The notes: generated by a model not told the origin, from the sequence alone. A stretch of DNA of 64,000 nucleotides from Prochilodus magdalenae (GCA_024036415.1 JAMWET010000765.1:408501-472500), one strand, 5' to 3'; counted from the first letter of the stretch, positions 1 to 11,682 are shown. Numbers and translations are program-made.

Positions 1-398
1 TCTCCCTTTGATTTTAAGTTAGTTCGGGAGACAGCTAACAGCCCCTGATCTGAAGATCTTAAAGTTCCCCAAAGCAGTTTGCTTCACAGAATAAGTTACC
101 CCATGTGAACAAGACAAAACTCGAAACGTGGCCTTAAAACTGTAAAATGATCTGTTTTTATAATGTTTATATTATTATTCTACAGTGCAGTGGTTCACAA
201 TCCACTCCCAATGAAAAACTAAGATACATGCTTTTTCTTTTTATTGGACAGCGATGAAATAAACCATTTATATCTTAAAATAACTGTAAATATTCCACTG
301 CAGTTAAAGCATTTTTTAATGATCCAAGCCAAAAACCCTGTATGATTTGTTATGTGTAAGAATGGAGTTGTTTTACTTCTGTGCTGTTTCCTCAACAG

Positions 399-1495
399 AA
401 TTAGTAGACACACCAACCATAGAAGAGATGAACGAGATGCCAGTCAGCACTGGACAGAGGGAAGTAATGGTGAAGTGGCAGGTAGGGTCCATCAAGTATA
501 CTTAAGTATAACTAGTTTGTATATACTTAGTATACTACCCTGTACTGTACTGATAGGTTTGAAATTACTATACTTATATATATAATACATATATAAACAT
601 ACAATATTTACAAGTACATGTTATATATGCACAAGTACATTATATATATATAATTATATACACTATATAAAAGAATACAATATAATAATTTTTTATTCAG
701 AAACACATGCATATCTCATTCACAGACTCAATATTCACTGTCATTTTCTTAATTTTATATAATATGCTTCAGATTAAGTTAACTCAAATTGCAATGTAAA
801 TTTGAATGATGTTTTTATCATTATTGTACAGTGCAGTTATTCTCAAACCACTCCCAATGCACCCCAACACATTCAGTCAAAAGTTTAGGGACACTTTAGG
901 GGCCCTTTTAAACTAAATGGATGTAGTTGGCGATCTTAAAGACTCTACAGTCTTGCGCTGGTGAGAGTCTGAAACAGTACATATCCTGATATACCACATA
1001 TACTCCTGATGTAGCACAGTATGATATTTCTCCATATCTCCACCTCTAATATATATTTAGTGGTGTAAAACTTTGATCTCTTTTTCTGCACAGTGTAAAA
1101 GCTCTAGTTCTCCTTTCAGTTTAGTGAATATTCATGATGGACAGACCAATAGAATCGCTCCAAACCTGCTTAGAGATAAACCTTGTTCTATCAGCCTCCA
1201 CTGCACTCCTGTAAAGGTCCATTCTGGATGGTTTTAAGGTGGACTGTATAATTCCATGAGTGATATTGTATAGTTTGGTCTTCACTTTTATTCTACAGTA
1301 AGGCATTAGAATCAACAGAAGGAGAACCTGATATGAGTAGTCTACTTTTAACTGGTTGTGTATTTATTGTTTTTGATGGCTCAGTTCAGCAGCACTGCTT
1401 CTTGTTTTAAAAGTCATTCATCTTCGTAGCACTGTGTGATGGTTAGAACAGATCAAGCGAACCTAAAAAAGAAAAGTCCACTTTGGAGTAAAAAC

Positions 1496-1527
<32 letters not shown>

Positions 1528-1992
1528 TCATAATGAGGAAACAACCTCCCTAATTTTGGGTGTGATTGACTCACATGCTGTTGTTGAGAGGCAGAGCTTT
1601 AGTGACTTCAATTTAACATAACTTAAATCTGGATGATCACCAGTGTGAGTCGTGTACTGCAGTCCTAGCGTTTAAGTGCACGAAAGTCCTGACACGTTGT
1701 GCACATGACTGATAACCCTGAAACAGTGCTGCTCGTTCCATACGGGGCTGCCTGCGCTTCATGCTCGTGTCCTGTTTGCAGTACGTGCACAGTGATGCAG
1801 TGGAAGGCTATAATGTTACGGTTTGGAAGGCATCCGGGGAACTCGCTGTAGTGAGCAGCTACATCCTCACAGCTCAGACTGTAGAACTGATTCTGTCCTA
1901 CTCCGCCTACATCATCAGCATCAGTGCCTTCAACAGCGCCGGAGCATCACCTCCTGCATATGGATTCATAGAGGCCAAGGACAATGTAACCG
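399..1992 (+). CDS. Receptor exons: first visible FN3 domain
   Basis: Two exons, 399-481 (enters in phase 1, leaves in phase 0) and 1782-1992 (phase 0 to phase 1), together encode 98 residues. The protein runs from LVDTPTIEEMNEMP to IEAKDNVT and contains VMVKWQ at the B-strand end, GYNVTVWK and SAYIISISAFNSAG, the usual C-terminal strand pattern of an FN3 domain. Entering and leaving in phase 1 is typical of FN3 modules in this family. By position it should be the first membrane-proximal FN3 (domain 4 in gp130). Glycosylation sequons NVT occur twice. Confidence 0.8.
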
Positions 1993-4824
1993 GTACGTCC
2001 CTCTGTTCAGCTGGTGTGTTACTCCCAGGATGAGTGGCAGGTTAGAGCCAGTGGGTGGATTCTGATACTGTAGAGTTCCTGCAGCTACTGGTCCCTGAAG
2101 GCTGTATTCTTGCAGATTAGAGAGATGTTCTTCGGACCCCTCTTTCTCTCTTTTTCTCCCCCTGAATGATATGAATGGCGGTCCCTGTGTAAAAGACCCA
2201 ATTGAAGTGAATGGGAGACCTCCAGTGGAGGATTACACATGGGATTTCAGCTACAGACAGACACCACTAGTGAGAGAAGGGGGTCCCGTCTGTGTTCAGC
2301 ACTGCATGGGGAATAGTCATTTTAGAGTTTTCACCCCAGTTTGTTTATTTACGGACCAGGACATTCTGTTTCAGAGAAAGAGAGAGGAAGAGAGAAGAAG
2401 CGAGGGAAGGAGACAGAAGAATAGAAAGAGATAGAAGAAAAAAAGAAATAGAAAGAGAGAGGATGGGAGAAGAAGAGAGAGGAAAGAGAAGAAGAGAGAG
2501 GAAGAGATTGAAAGAGCGAGGTAGAGAGAAGAGAGAGGAAAAGAAGAAAAGACAGGAAAGAAGAAGAGAGGAAGAGAGAGGGAGAGGAAGAGAGAAGAGG
2601 AGATCGAAAGAGTAAGAGAGGAAGAGATTGAAAGAGCGAGGTAGAGAGAAGAGAGAGGAAGAGAAGAAAAGACAGGAAAGAGAAGAAGAGAGGAAGAGAG
2701 AGGGAGAGGAAGAGAGAAGAGGAGATCGAAAGAGTAAGAGAGGAAGAGATTGAAAGAACGAGGTAGAGAGAAGAGAGAGGAAAAGATAAGAAGAGAGGAA
2801 GAGAGAAGGAGAGATTGAAGGATCGAGGTAGAGAGAAGAAGAGTGGAAGAGAGAGGGAGAGAGAAGAAGGAAAAAGAGAAAAGAAAAGGAAGAGAGAAGG
2901 AGAGGAAGAGAAAAGAAGAGATCGAAAGAGTAAGAGAGGAAATAATAAGAAGAAGAGATTGCAAGAGTAAGAGAGGAAAAGAGAAGAAGAGAGGAAGAGA
3001 GAGGGAGAGGGAGAGAGAAGAAGAGATCGAAAGAATAAGAGAGGAAAAGAGAAGAAGAAAGGAAGAGAGAAGAAGAGATCAAAAGAGTAAGAGAGGAAGA
3101 AAGAAGAAGAGAGGAAGAGAGAAGGAGAGGAAGAGAGAAGAAGAGATCGAAAAAGTAAGAGAGGAAGAAAGAAGAGAGGAAGAGAGAGGGATTTTCTCTG
3201 ACTCTATTCCTCCTGTGTCTTGGCGTGTAGTTTTTCATTGGTCTCTCAGTGCGAGGCAGTCATGCTCTGAGGCTGCTGCACACAGTCACACTTCCTCCGC
3301 TGCACGTTGGATGAGGTTTTTGGTGTCAGCATGGTGGTTTTTTTCCTCCAAACATCCAAAACGTTCTCCATTACCGCTCAGATGAGCAACGGTGGTTTAT
3401 GTTGTTGCTTGTTTTAACAGAATAGTGGTTTTCCGCTCTGGTAACTCTGTGTAAGCCTCTCTTGTCATGATGTGCTTTGTCTGATGATATCAAGAGATGC
3501 CTGTAGTTCTTCTCATTCCTAACAAGGTAGATGTAAACAGGTGTATGCAGGTATCTACACTCACTGTCAAAAGAAGAGCTGCACAAATAGCTGCACCCAG
3601 GGGGAATCAACCCACAGGAATGAAACCTGGTGGGTGGGTTTGACATGGAGAGACATGCTAATGATTTAAGTTTCATGGTCCGCTGTGCATGTGACATAGG
3701 CAATGACGGTCCTTATCGGCAGACATTCAGCGAGCAGTGGTGTTCTTCCGTGAGTTATACTGTTAGTGCAGCAGGCGGGCGGCTGCACCGCGCAGGACTA
3801 CATGCACACAGACACAACACGTCAACTAGGGTTGCCACCCGTCCCGTGAATTACAGAATCGTCTTTTATTTGCCAATTAAATGTTGCATCCCGTATTAAA
3901 CCAATACGGGACACGATTTGTTCCCTGTTTTCGTAAACGTCCGATATACATGTCTGTCACACACACATGAATGATCACAATCTCTCTCTACAACTCCATG
4001 CTGAGACGTCTGGCATGTTGGGTTAGCAAACACGGCAGCCAGACACCATACTGAGAGACAGACTTCTGTATGTGTAGCTCAATAAATATTGATCATATCA
4101 GTCTAAATTTATCATCATATATTGTTCCTGGTCACCTTTATCTTCCTTCCCACCAGCCCTGCTACTGCAGCTGTTACTTTGAGGATGAGTGTGTAAGTGT
4201 GTGGTCTGATCAGAAGGACTACAGTCTGAATTACAGAGTGTCTTATATGGTCAGTGGGGCTGATACAGTGGTCAGTGAGTGTAGATAGCTGCTGGGGGTA
4301 TATATTATACTGAACCTTTATGATTTTGTTGTGGAAATTTGTTAGTGCAATCGTTACTGGCTTTGTTCAGTCTGGTGGTGCTGTTTATCTGGTGCTAGCC
4401 GTGATATACTGTGTTTGGTCTCTGCAGCTTTGGACAGTGAATTCAATGTAAGTGTGAAGAGCAATAACAACGTCAGCCTCTCATGGAGTAAGCAGCTGTC
4501 CCAGGAGTATGCCTGCTATTCTGTAGAATGGTGGGAGAGCGGGAAGAATGCAAGTTACGAGTCCTTCTTTGACAGGAATGCCTACCACGAATTACACACT
4601 AAGAACGGTAACTCACCTTCCTTATTAATCTCCTCCGTCTAATATACAGGAGTATGCAGAAACCAGAGGCCGGTCGTTCAGAACTTTATTCCACGACCAA
4701 TCAGCAGCTCCAGATGTTTAGACTGTTCAGTCACAAACTAGTTGTACAGTGTAAGATCTGGTTGAAACATGTAGGTAACACATGGAAGAACGTTTCATAA
4801 CGTCCTATCTATTAATCAGTTAAT

Positions 4825-4906
<82 letters not shown>

Positions 4907-7900
4907 ATCAGTTCTTCTGATGAATCGAGTGACTGTGAGAGTACTGATAGATTATTTAGAGAGGCCCCTCGTCATCAGTGTAATGTTATTTTGCATTTGA
5001 GACCCCCGTATTGAGTGAGATCTTTTCATGCCTGTGCCTGTGCTTCTTCCTTTTTATGGATTGGGATTACGTATCTAATATCCTCCGAAATATCTCCTTA
5101 CACACTGTATGGCTGCAAACTGAACTTATTAAATGGAGGTCTCTGGCCTCTTTTAACAGCTACAGGTACGGTAGAGGTATGTACGCAGTGCTCAGCTCCT
5201 GAAAACCATATTTCTTTTTTTTTTTTTTTCAGCCCCTTTTCAGCCCTATAAGAGATACCACTTCTTCCTGCACGCCAGGCCATATAAGGACACGTGCAAC
5301 CTGAAGAGCATCAACAACAGTGAGCAGACCTATGGAAGAGCTTCTGCCTACCTCTTAGAAGGAGGTCAGTGCATGCAGTGCGTAGAGTGCAGTGCATGTG
5401 TATGCATGACTGTGTAATGACCGATATACACTCGGACGTATATCGTAACCCAGTAACGTTGAATTTCATGCCTTTTCAGTACCGCTGGCTGCTCCTGGGA
5501 ACATCAGTGTCTCTAACATTACCCAGAGTTCTTTTGTACTTACATGGAGCCCCGTGGCTGAGGAGGACTTGCGTGGCTTCCTGCAAGGCTACATCATCTA
5601 CTACAGCAATGCCATTGAAAACAGCAAAAGAAGTGAGTCAGTTACATTCGAGAATGCTCTGATCAAACATAGCCCCAGTCGTCATCCAGAGATTCTGAAT
5701 TTGTTTATTGGTATCCAAGTAAACCATGGCAGCCACTTTATCCCCTAAAAGGGTCATAAGCAAATCAATAAGGTAAACACAACATCCAAAACAATCGGCA
5801 TGTTGTTTGACAAGCATGTTCCCCCTGTTAGGAAGTGTTATTGTTTTGATCCCAATGTTTTTCCACATTCTGTCTATCACTCTTTATTTTTCAGACATCA
5901 CAGTGGATCCTCATGTAAACAGCTACAAGATGACGCATCTGGAAAGTCAAAGTAGATACCTTGTGCAGCTGTCCGCATACACAACTGCAGGAGAGGGAAA
6001 GCAAAGTGACGTCATATACTTGGACACACACTTGGGTAGGTTCTAGCTTTTGCGGGCAGAGGCAGGACAACTGCCCATCCTGTGCGGGCCGAGGCAGGAC
6101 AACTGCCCATCCTGTGTGGGCAGAAGCTGGAAAACTGTCTATCCGAGCGGACTGAGGCAGATCAGCGGCCCATGCTTTGTGGCCAGTGCTGTTGCTTTAT
6201 GTGTCTGGGTGCCACAGCTTCGCTCCATTTCTAGGAACGATTTGTACCTGTCCTTCATGAAACACTGAACGCTACACTTACTCTTACTAATAGATCATCA
6301 CTGTGGGCTTCCAGCAGCAGTTACTGATGTTCAGGGTTTGATGGCGATAAACTCCTTGCAGTGGTCACTGGTTTCACTGGTTTTACTGGTAGTTGTGATT
6401 GATGTTAAAGCATGGGCCAAAACATTTAATGTACTTCTATATATTGAGCCAACAATTGCAGGGTGCCTGGACTCCAGAAGGGCTAACGGATGTTATGTCC
6501 ATAGATTAAAACAGATTTGATGTCCAAAAGCTTGTGCACTGTTATTTAAGACCATGTCATGTAATAAATGACTCCATACATATAAGAAAGGCAGTGCAGC
6601 TGTAGTAGAACATGAAACCATAACGATCAAAGAACCTGGGATCATGGGACAGTTTTCCTCCCTACAAACACAGCTGACTGGCCAGAGCTGAGGTGCGATG
6701 CTAACTAGCTAGCTAGCTACTTTGGCCTTGAAGGTATGGATAATGAGTATTTGTGTGGATTAGATTTTCCCTGTGAATCATTTTTGGAAGTGGGTTTAGG
6801 CCTGAGCTGCATTCAGCCACTTAATAAATGTAGGGCAATGTAAGGTAAATGAACTAATCTGTCCTTAAATATATTGGTGTCGGTAGCTGTGTGTACGCAT
6901 CACATCCTTGTTGACATCTAGTCATGTAGGTATTTTATATGATCTAGTATTATTTAAGGTGGTCTGTTTATCTGGTCAATTTTACCGAATTAAAAACAAC
7001 AATACACATTCAAAATCGAGATGTTTTAAAAAATCTATTATCTAATTATCTAAATATATTAATAAATAAATACATTCATAAATAATTACATTTTATAATT
7101 AATTTTATTATTATTATTATTATTAATTAATTAATTAATAGATAAAAAATATATATATATATATTTTTTTTTTCTTTTTTTAATATATATATATATATAT
7201 ATCTGTATGACCATTTACTGTTTATTTCATTAGGAATGGACTTTACATAACTACTTATTAAAAGTTTTAGTTACACTGATTTACCTTAGAAGTGAAGTAT
7301 CTTTTATCTTCTCCTGTGAAGTTATCATGGTGGAGATACGAAGTCTGATGGGGCACTTTCTGTTTATGAGGTATCTGTTCCAAACCCACACTCCTAAACC
7401 TCAGTGTGACAGCACGTTGTGATGTGAATGAGGGGGCATATTTGGGGCATTCCAATACTCACAGTCTGGATAACAGCCAGGGGTCATAGTGCAGGCAGAG
7501 AGAACACCCACTGGTCAGAGCGCAGGTCCACACTCAGGTAGGAACACAGCGACTTTACAATCTAACAAGCCAAACAAAGGGGTATATATACACACAAGGG
7601 CTGACCAGGAACACCTGGCAGGGGAGGGGCCACACATTGAAGGGTGCGGCTACAGGGTAGAGACAGGGAGGAGATAGAAACCAAAACAACAACAACAGCA
7701 CATGGCAGGGAATAACAGGCACACGGAGGTGACAGGAACAGACGGAATGGAGGAAAAACAGGAGCCAGTAAAAACGGGATGTTACATAATGACAATAGTC
7801 CTGCAACAGAACCCTGTGGGACACCATTATCCACCATCTCAACCAAGAGAGGATTACTCCTGTAACTCCAACAAGGTTTCCTAGCTTCCCAAGCTAATCA

Positions 7901-9974
7901 GTCAGATGTGTAAAATGATCAGAAAAGCCCTTATAAAAAAGCACACTTAATTATAGTAATTAATTAAACATAAACAAAGTTGTAGTATATTTCTCAAGTT
8001 TACTTAGTAAATATAATATCAGTGTACTAGTAGTAACTTGTAAGTGTAGTAGTTCAGTACTTCATGAAACTAAATTGGCCAGTTTGTAGTTTATGAAAGT
8101 CCACTTTAAGTATACTTTAGGTGTAGAGTAGTAAACTTTGAGTTCAGCACACAAATACAGTTTATTATAAAGGACTTTATTCAAAGTAAATTTGTAGGTT
8201 TAGTTATATTATTAAATATATACTTATATACCACTTTAGTTCACACAAATACACAAGTATATACTCTCAGTAAATTACTAGTGTAGTAGTTTTATACTGT
8301 ACAGACTTGTAAGTTTTCTTTAAGTGAACTTAATGTTTATAATTTACTGTTTACTATTACTCATTTTGCACTTTAAAGATCTATCTATCTATCTTATATA
8401 CACTTATAAAGACTAATACTGTACTGGATGTACAAGAATACTTCAATAAACTGTTCTTAAGTATTTAAAGATAGTTCAAATACAAATACCGCCCAAATAC
8501 TCTCACAGAGTATTTGTGTGCTGTGTTCAGTATATCACTGATAAGAACATAAACAGAAACATTTTATTCGTTTAAATAGAGTACACAAACAGCTCACTTC
8601 AATAACTACAGAATCAGGGATACATAGCTCAGGAGGATATCAGAGGATAGATCAGATTGTTTATTATTGTTGTCTAATGCGGTCTAAGGCCTGGCTGAGT
8701 GTTTCGTTGTTATAACCCTCATACAAATATAATCGTAGCTGTTGCCATTCCCCCTACTGTACCTGTAACGGTGTTAGGACCTAGAGGGATATGGATATAG
8801 ATCTATAATTTAATAACTCCTGAAGGAGGGCTTGAATATTGACCATGTAAAAGCTTTTTGTGTGAAGTGTGAAGAGAGATTTGATTGTGTCTGGTTAAGC
8901 TTGTAGGAACTGTCTAGTGTCTGCAAGTAGAGGTTTTTAAGGAAGTATAAATGGTACAGGGTTCTAGACTGTCTGCTGTAGACCGTATCTCAGTGGTGTG
9001 AGGTTGCAGACTCCGTGAGAATAAACATGTTGTTTTTCATCTTTTTTTTTTCTTCATCTGTTTTTTTGACCATCAAAACCAGCACAACACGATGTGCTAA
9101 CAGCTTTCCCCCCAGAGCTGTGACACCCATTAACCAAAGTGGCCACCTCACACTATAACCATAGACTCAAACTGGAACCGAAAGGCTCTGTAACACAGTA
9201 GCTCCTCTGTAGCATAACACTTACTCACACAGCTGTACAGATTCAGTACCTAATAGCTTCTACATGTGTCTATTATATATATACATACACGTACAGCTAC
9301 TCATATATCTCTGTAGCTCCATTCCTGGATTGCCATCATCATTATTATGGTTCATATTCTATTCTATATCTACTGTGTCTTACTGTACTTCTCCCTTAGT
9401 GTAATACTTCATGCAGTCTGTGTTCTAGTGACATGCTATACATGTGTGACGCACCAAAGACAGATTCCCTGTATATGTGACAGACTTGGCAAATAAAGAC
9501 CCAAGTTAAAAAGTACCCTGAGTTTAATGATACTTAGTATACGTCCTTGTACTCATGATTACTGCACTGTGATATTTTCATATACTATGTATTTAGTATA
9601 CTTATCAATATAATCATTAGTGCTATTAACTGAACTGTACTATTCCGAGACTACACTAAGATTCACTTAGAGATACGTACTTCGTACGTATTACTAGTAC
9701 ATGAAAATTTTTACATGGTGTATGTATATCGTCGCTATCCAAAGAAAAACATGTATCTCCATTTTTGTTGATTTTTACGTTTTTGCATTGTTTGATCACA
9801 TGTGCTGCTGTTTACACTGTGTGGAGATTTCATGAATAATGGACCAACAGAAATGGCCCAAAGCTGCTTAGAAAGAAGTATGGTTCCATTGGCTTCCATT
9901 CAAATTAAAGGAGGTTTTTGGCCTCTCCTATAAAGTTGCCATTTTGGAGATACCTGTTTTTCTTTGGACAGTGA

Positions 9975-10042
<68 letters not shown>

Positions 10043-11548
10043 ATAGCAGTATATGGCAGTGCTGTTTGATCCTATACACTACTGGAAACATGTCTCCCAA
10101 ATTCCAGGTAAAATATTGTATTCTATATCTTTAAAAAATATATATATAAAATGGTCAAAATAACAGAAACAGCTCCAGAAGCCTGTTTCGAGCCATCCTT
10201 GCTGTGCAGTTCACCCCTTGCTGCCGCTCGCCTTTCCATCTGTAGGTCATCTTACGGTGGGTACGTGATGCTGTGATGAGATGCTGTTTCCTCCCTCTGC
10301 CAGTCTGTTGCTGTGTTGTCCTGTGTGTTTGCTGCCAAACCTGAGACCTCACTGAGAACCTTTCTCTTCAGCTCTGTGGGTATATTTTGCTACACTGAAT
10401 GTTTGGGTGATACTGATTTTGCCATCCAGCTGGTTCTATAAGGAGAGAACGGTGATGACAGCAGCAGTGGGTTTATACTGTTGCTGGTTAGGATGGGATC
10501 TGGTTCAGGTGATCACCTAATCGGCACCTCTGTAAGTAGAATGAGGTGTGCCTGTGAGGGGAGTTCTCCTCAGCACTGCTGTTTAAACATGTGGAGATGC
10601 TGATTGAAGAAACAACTGGAGTGGTCTCTAATTCCTGAATCCCTGCCCTTTTCCAGATGCAGTGACTGTAGGTGGAATGCTAGCTGGAGTTGTCCTGGGG
10701 ATCATTGCTCTGTTGCTGGCCGTTCACGTCTGCTGCCGCCTTCTGCAAAGGTAAGGTCACTGATGGTTCTGGGAATCAGATGCCTAATTGGTCCACTCAC
10801 CCAGTATGAGGTCATCTAACACGTCCCTGTACCCTAGGTCTAAGAATCTGCTGTGGCCAAGCATACCAAACCCATGCAACAGTAATGCTGTGCAGAAGAT
10901 CGAGGGAGGCCAGGAGCTGGTGAGTGCACAAACCAAGCCTATGAGACTAGAGGCTTGTGTCCTCGGTGAAGTAATGGTGCTGTCTTCATTCTTCTTCAGG
11001 AGATGCTGGAGCCCCTGTACAGGCAGAATCTCGAGGAAACTGAGGAACATGTTAGCGTGGTGGAGGTCAAAAAGGACACATCCTGTTCCAGCACACTCCC
11101 TCTCTTTATCCAGGGCTCTATAAAGAGTGTCCTTGTTCCTGTTACAGTGGCTGAGGACAATCTGACTCCTGAGTTTTCTACACCTGTGACAATCCCAGAC
11201 TGTGAATCTGCTGAAGCCGTTCTCACGGACAGTAATGAGACTGACTCTGCACCCGTCACACTTGCTGGCACGACCGGGTGCAGTGAGAACAGCACAGCCC
11301 ATGATACAGTTGACACTTCAAACGCAAGAGCGGTAGAATGTGTCTCCAAGACTCCAGCAAACCCGCCAGCCTTTGTCAGTGACTACACTACCATGGAGCT
11401 GTTCCAGCAAATTTCCAAAGCTGGGGTTCAGGGTCCTTCGAGCCAGGCAGGCAACTCTGAAACAGCACCATCCTCAAATTCAGGGCAGGACTACATTCGG
11501 CAGGGACTCAGTTACATGGAGAATTCACAACATGAGAGATGCTTCTGA
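399..11548 (+). CDS. gp130-family type I cytokine receptor (OSMR/LIFR-like), 3' part of gene
   Basis: Exons: 399-481, 1782-1992, 4428-4607, 5233-5364, 5480-5632, 5895-6035, 10657-10750, 10838-10919, 11000-11548. All have AG/GT borders and their phases join, giving about 541 residues that start in mid-protein. Seen: three fibronectin III domains bounded by phase-1 introns, one membrane helix, a WPSIPNP box-1 motif and a cytoplasmic tail of about 213 residues. Known family: these receptors bind IL-6/LIF/oncostatin-type cytokines at the cell surface and signal through JAK and STAT bound to the tail. The phrases RGFLQGYIIYYS in the last FN3 and WPSIPNP after the membrane resemble LIFR and OSMR most, and the tail length is close to that of human OSMR. 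The N-terminal ligand-binding domains and signal peptide lie upstream of the window. IL31RA or another gp130 paralogue is possible, so no symbol is given. The 3' end faces srek1. Confidence 0.85.
482..1781. other. Receptor intron: AT-rich DNA and a MITE-like repeat
   Basis: The first part (482-700) is AT-rich with overlapping AGTATACTT motifs. About 905-1,275 is a dispersed repeat whose inverted copy lies at the other end of the window. A short CAA repeat (about 1,500-1,526) follows. No exon is evident. Confidence 0.6.
905..1275 (+). repeat. MITE-like dispersed repeat, copy 1
   Basis: The sequence from GATCTTAAAGACTCTACAG through AATATTCATGATGGACAGACC to CTATCAGCCTCCACTGCA recurs inverted at 62,955-63,320. 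The middle part (ATGGACAGACCAATAGA and following) is also distantly related to the centre of the 9,727-9,979 element, so all belong to one MITE superfamily. Confidence 0.7.
2370..3190. repeat. Purine-strand low-complexity tract with ~120-bp periodicity
   Basis: About 820 bp of almost pure A/G on the plus strand in a receptor intron. Within it, GAAGAGATTGAAAGAGCGAG recurs at 2,501 and 2,621, and a one-base variant at about 2,743, showing tandem duplication of roughly 120-bp units. Long open frames of Arg/Glu/Lys (plus) or Leu/Ser/Phe (minus) are consequences of composition and are not genes. Confidence 0.85.
3583..4150 (+). mobile_element. Dead Tc1-like element, lineage B, copy 1
   Basis: The left end CTGCACCCAGGGGGAATCA and the right end TGTGTAGCTCAATAAATATTGATC match, in opposite orientation, the ends of the copies at 17,008-17,775 and 40,465-41,412. 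The interior is largely deleted and no transposase frame survives. Confidence 0.6.
4428..5364 (+). CDS. Receptor exons: second FN3 domain
   Basis: Exons 4428-4607 and 5233-5364 are both phase 1 at each border and give 104 residues. VSLSWSKQ is the B strand, YSVEWWESG the C strand, and TYGRASAYLLEG the G strand with the linker to the next domain. Two cysteines (in YACYSVEW and KDTCNLKS) could pair. The acceptor of the second exon is preceded by about 13 T residues. An apparent open frame at 4070-4288 between this domain and the previous one was not used, because the phase-1 join from 1992 to 4428 restores the FN3 continuity directly. Confidence 0.82.
4826..4906. repeat. (TCTA)n microsatellite
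   Basis: About 20 tandem TCTA tetramers in a receptor intron, nearly perfect. A likely polymorphic marker. Confidence 0.95.
5480..6035 (+). CDS. Receptor exons: membrane-proximal FN3 domain
   Basis: Exons 5480-5632 and 5895-6035 are both phase 1 at each border and give 98 residues. The segment PLAAPGNISVSNITQSS, then FVLTWSPV, RGFLQGYIIYYS and YLVQLSAYTTAGEGKQS is a complete FN3 domain. The RGFLxGY phrase is the strongest visible link to LIFR and OSMR, whose corresponding domain has a similar run. Several N-glycosylation sequons are present (NIS, NIT twice). Confidence 0.85.
6050..6150. repeat. 32-bp tandem repeat, three copies
   Basis: GGGCAGAGGCAGGACAACTG followed by CCCATCCTGTGC is repeated at a spacing of about 32 bp, starting near 6,054, 6,086 and 6,118; the third copy is diverged. 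It lies just inside the intron after exon 5895-6035. Confidence 0.8.
9727..9979. mobile_element. MITE with ~36-bp terminal inverted repeats
   Basis: Left end TATCGTCGCTATCCAAAGAA continuing AAACATGTATCTCCA; the right end read in reverse is TATCGTCACTGTCCAAAGAA continuing AAACAGGTATCTCCA. The element is 253 bp and has no coding capacity. A related copy lies at 30,356-30,675 and a single end at about 225-262. Confidence 0.8.
9977..10039. repeat. (AT)n microsatellite
   Basis: About 31 AT dinucleotides, starting exactly at the right end of the MITE (…GACGATATAT), so the repeat grew from the TA target site. Confidence 0.9.
10657..10919 (+). CDS. Receptor exons: transmembrane helix and box 1
   Basis: Exon 10657-10750 (phase 1 to 2) encodes GGMLAGVVLGIIALLLAVHVCC, a single membrane helix followed by RLLQR as a positive stop-transfer signal. 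Exon 10838-10919 (phase 2 to 0) encodes SKNLLWPSIPNPCNSN; the Trp-Pro-x-Ile-Pro-x-Pro core is the box-1 motif that docks JAK kinases in gp130-family tails. The 4.6-kb intron before the membrane exon is the longest in the visible part of the gene. Confidence 0.85.
11000..11548 (+). CDS. Receptor terminal exon: cytoplasmic tail with YIRQ motif
   Basis: The final coding exon gives 182 codons and then a TGA. It begins EMLEPLYRQNLEETEE and ends YMENSQHERCF. Near the end GQDYIRQG contains Tyr-Ile-Arg-Gln, which fits the YxxQ consensus for STAT3 docking in gp130-type receptors. Further tyrosines occur in LYRQN, DYTTMEL and SYMEN. No SHP2/SOCS3-type YxxV site is evident by eye. Much of the exon is Ser/Thr/Glu-rich and probably disordered. 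Confidence 0.8.
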   Translation, partial: EMLEPLYRQNLEETEEHVSVVEVKKDTSCSSTLPLFIQGSIKSVLVPVTVAEDNLTPEFSTPVTIPDCESAEAVLTDSNETDSAPVTLAGTTGCSENSTAHDTVDTSNARAVECVSKTPANPPAFVSDYTTMELFQQISKAGVQGPSSQAGNSETAPSSNSGQDYIRQGLSYMENSQHERCF

Positions 11549-11676
11549 GGACGCAGAGTGTATCGCTGTGCACCAACTTTATGAAATGCATGTTATAAAT
11601 ATAAATATACTTACATATTATTTTTTTTATGTCATAAGTCTTTATGTACTATGTATACTCCTCATGTAGCGCCATC

Positions 11677-11682
11677 AATAAA
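11677..11682 (+). terminator. Probable polyadenylation signal of the cytokine receptor gene
   Basis: AATAAA lies 129 bp after the receptor stop codon, just before the first foldback repeat begins. It is the first canonical signal downstream. Cleavage position was not determined. Confidence 0.5.

Larger units (their letters stand above)
6036..10656. other. Receptor 4.6-kb intron before the transmembrane exon
   Basis: Contains the 32-bp repeat (6,050-6,150), AT-rich DNA with short (AT)n and homopolymer runs (7,020-7,205), a region of diverged retroposon-like 3' sequence (about 7,480-7,850), an AT-rich stretch dense in AGTATACTT-type motifs (7,930-8,520), a MITE (9,727-9,979) and an (AT)n tract. 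No exon with FN3 or coding signature was seen. Confidence 0.55.

Noticed and set aside
2292..3385. Arg/Glu-rich and Leu/Ser-rich open frames
   Set aside because: Compositional products of the purine tract in a receptor intron, with no splice signals or domain.
4070..4288. Open frame and possible exon between two receptor FN3 exons
   Set aside because: Its 3' part is a foldback-repeat fragment, and the exons at 1,782 and 4,428 join perfectly without it.
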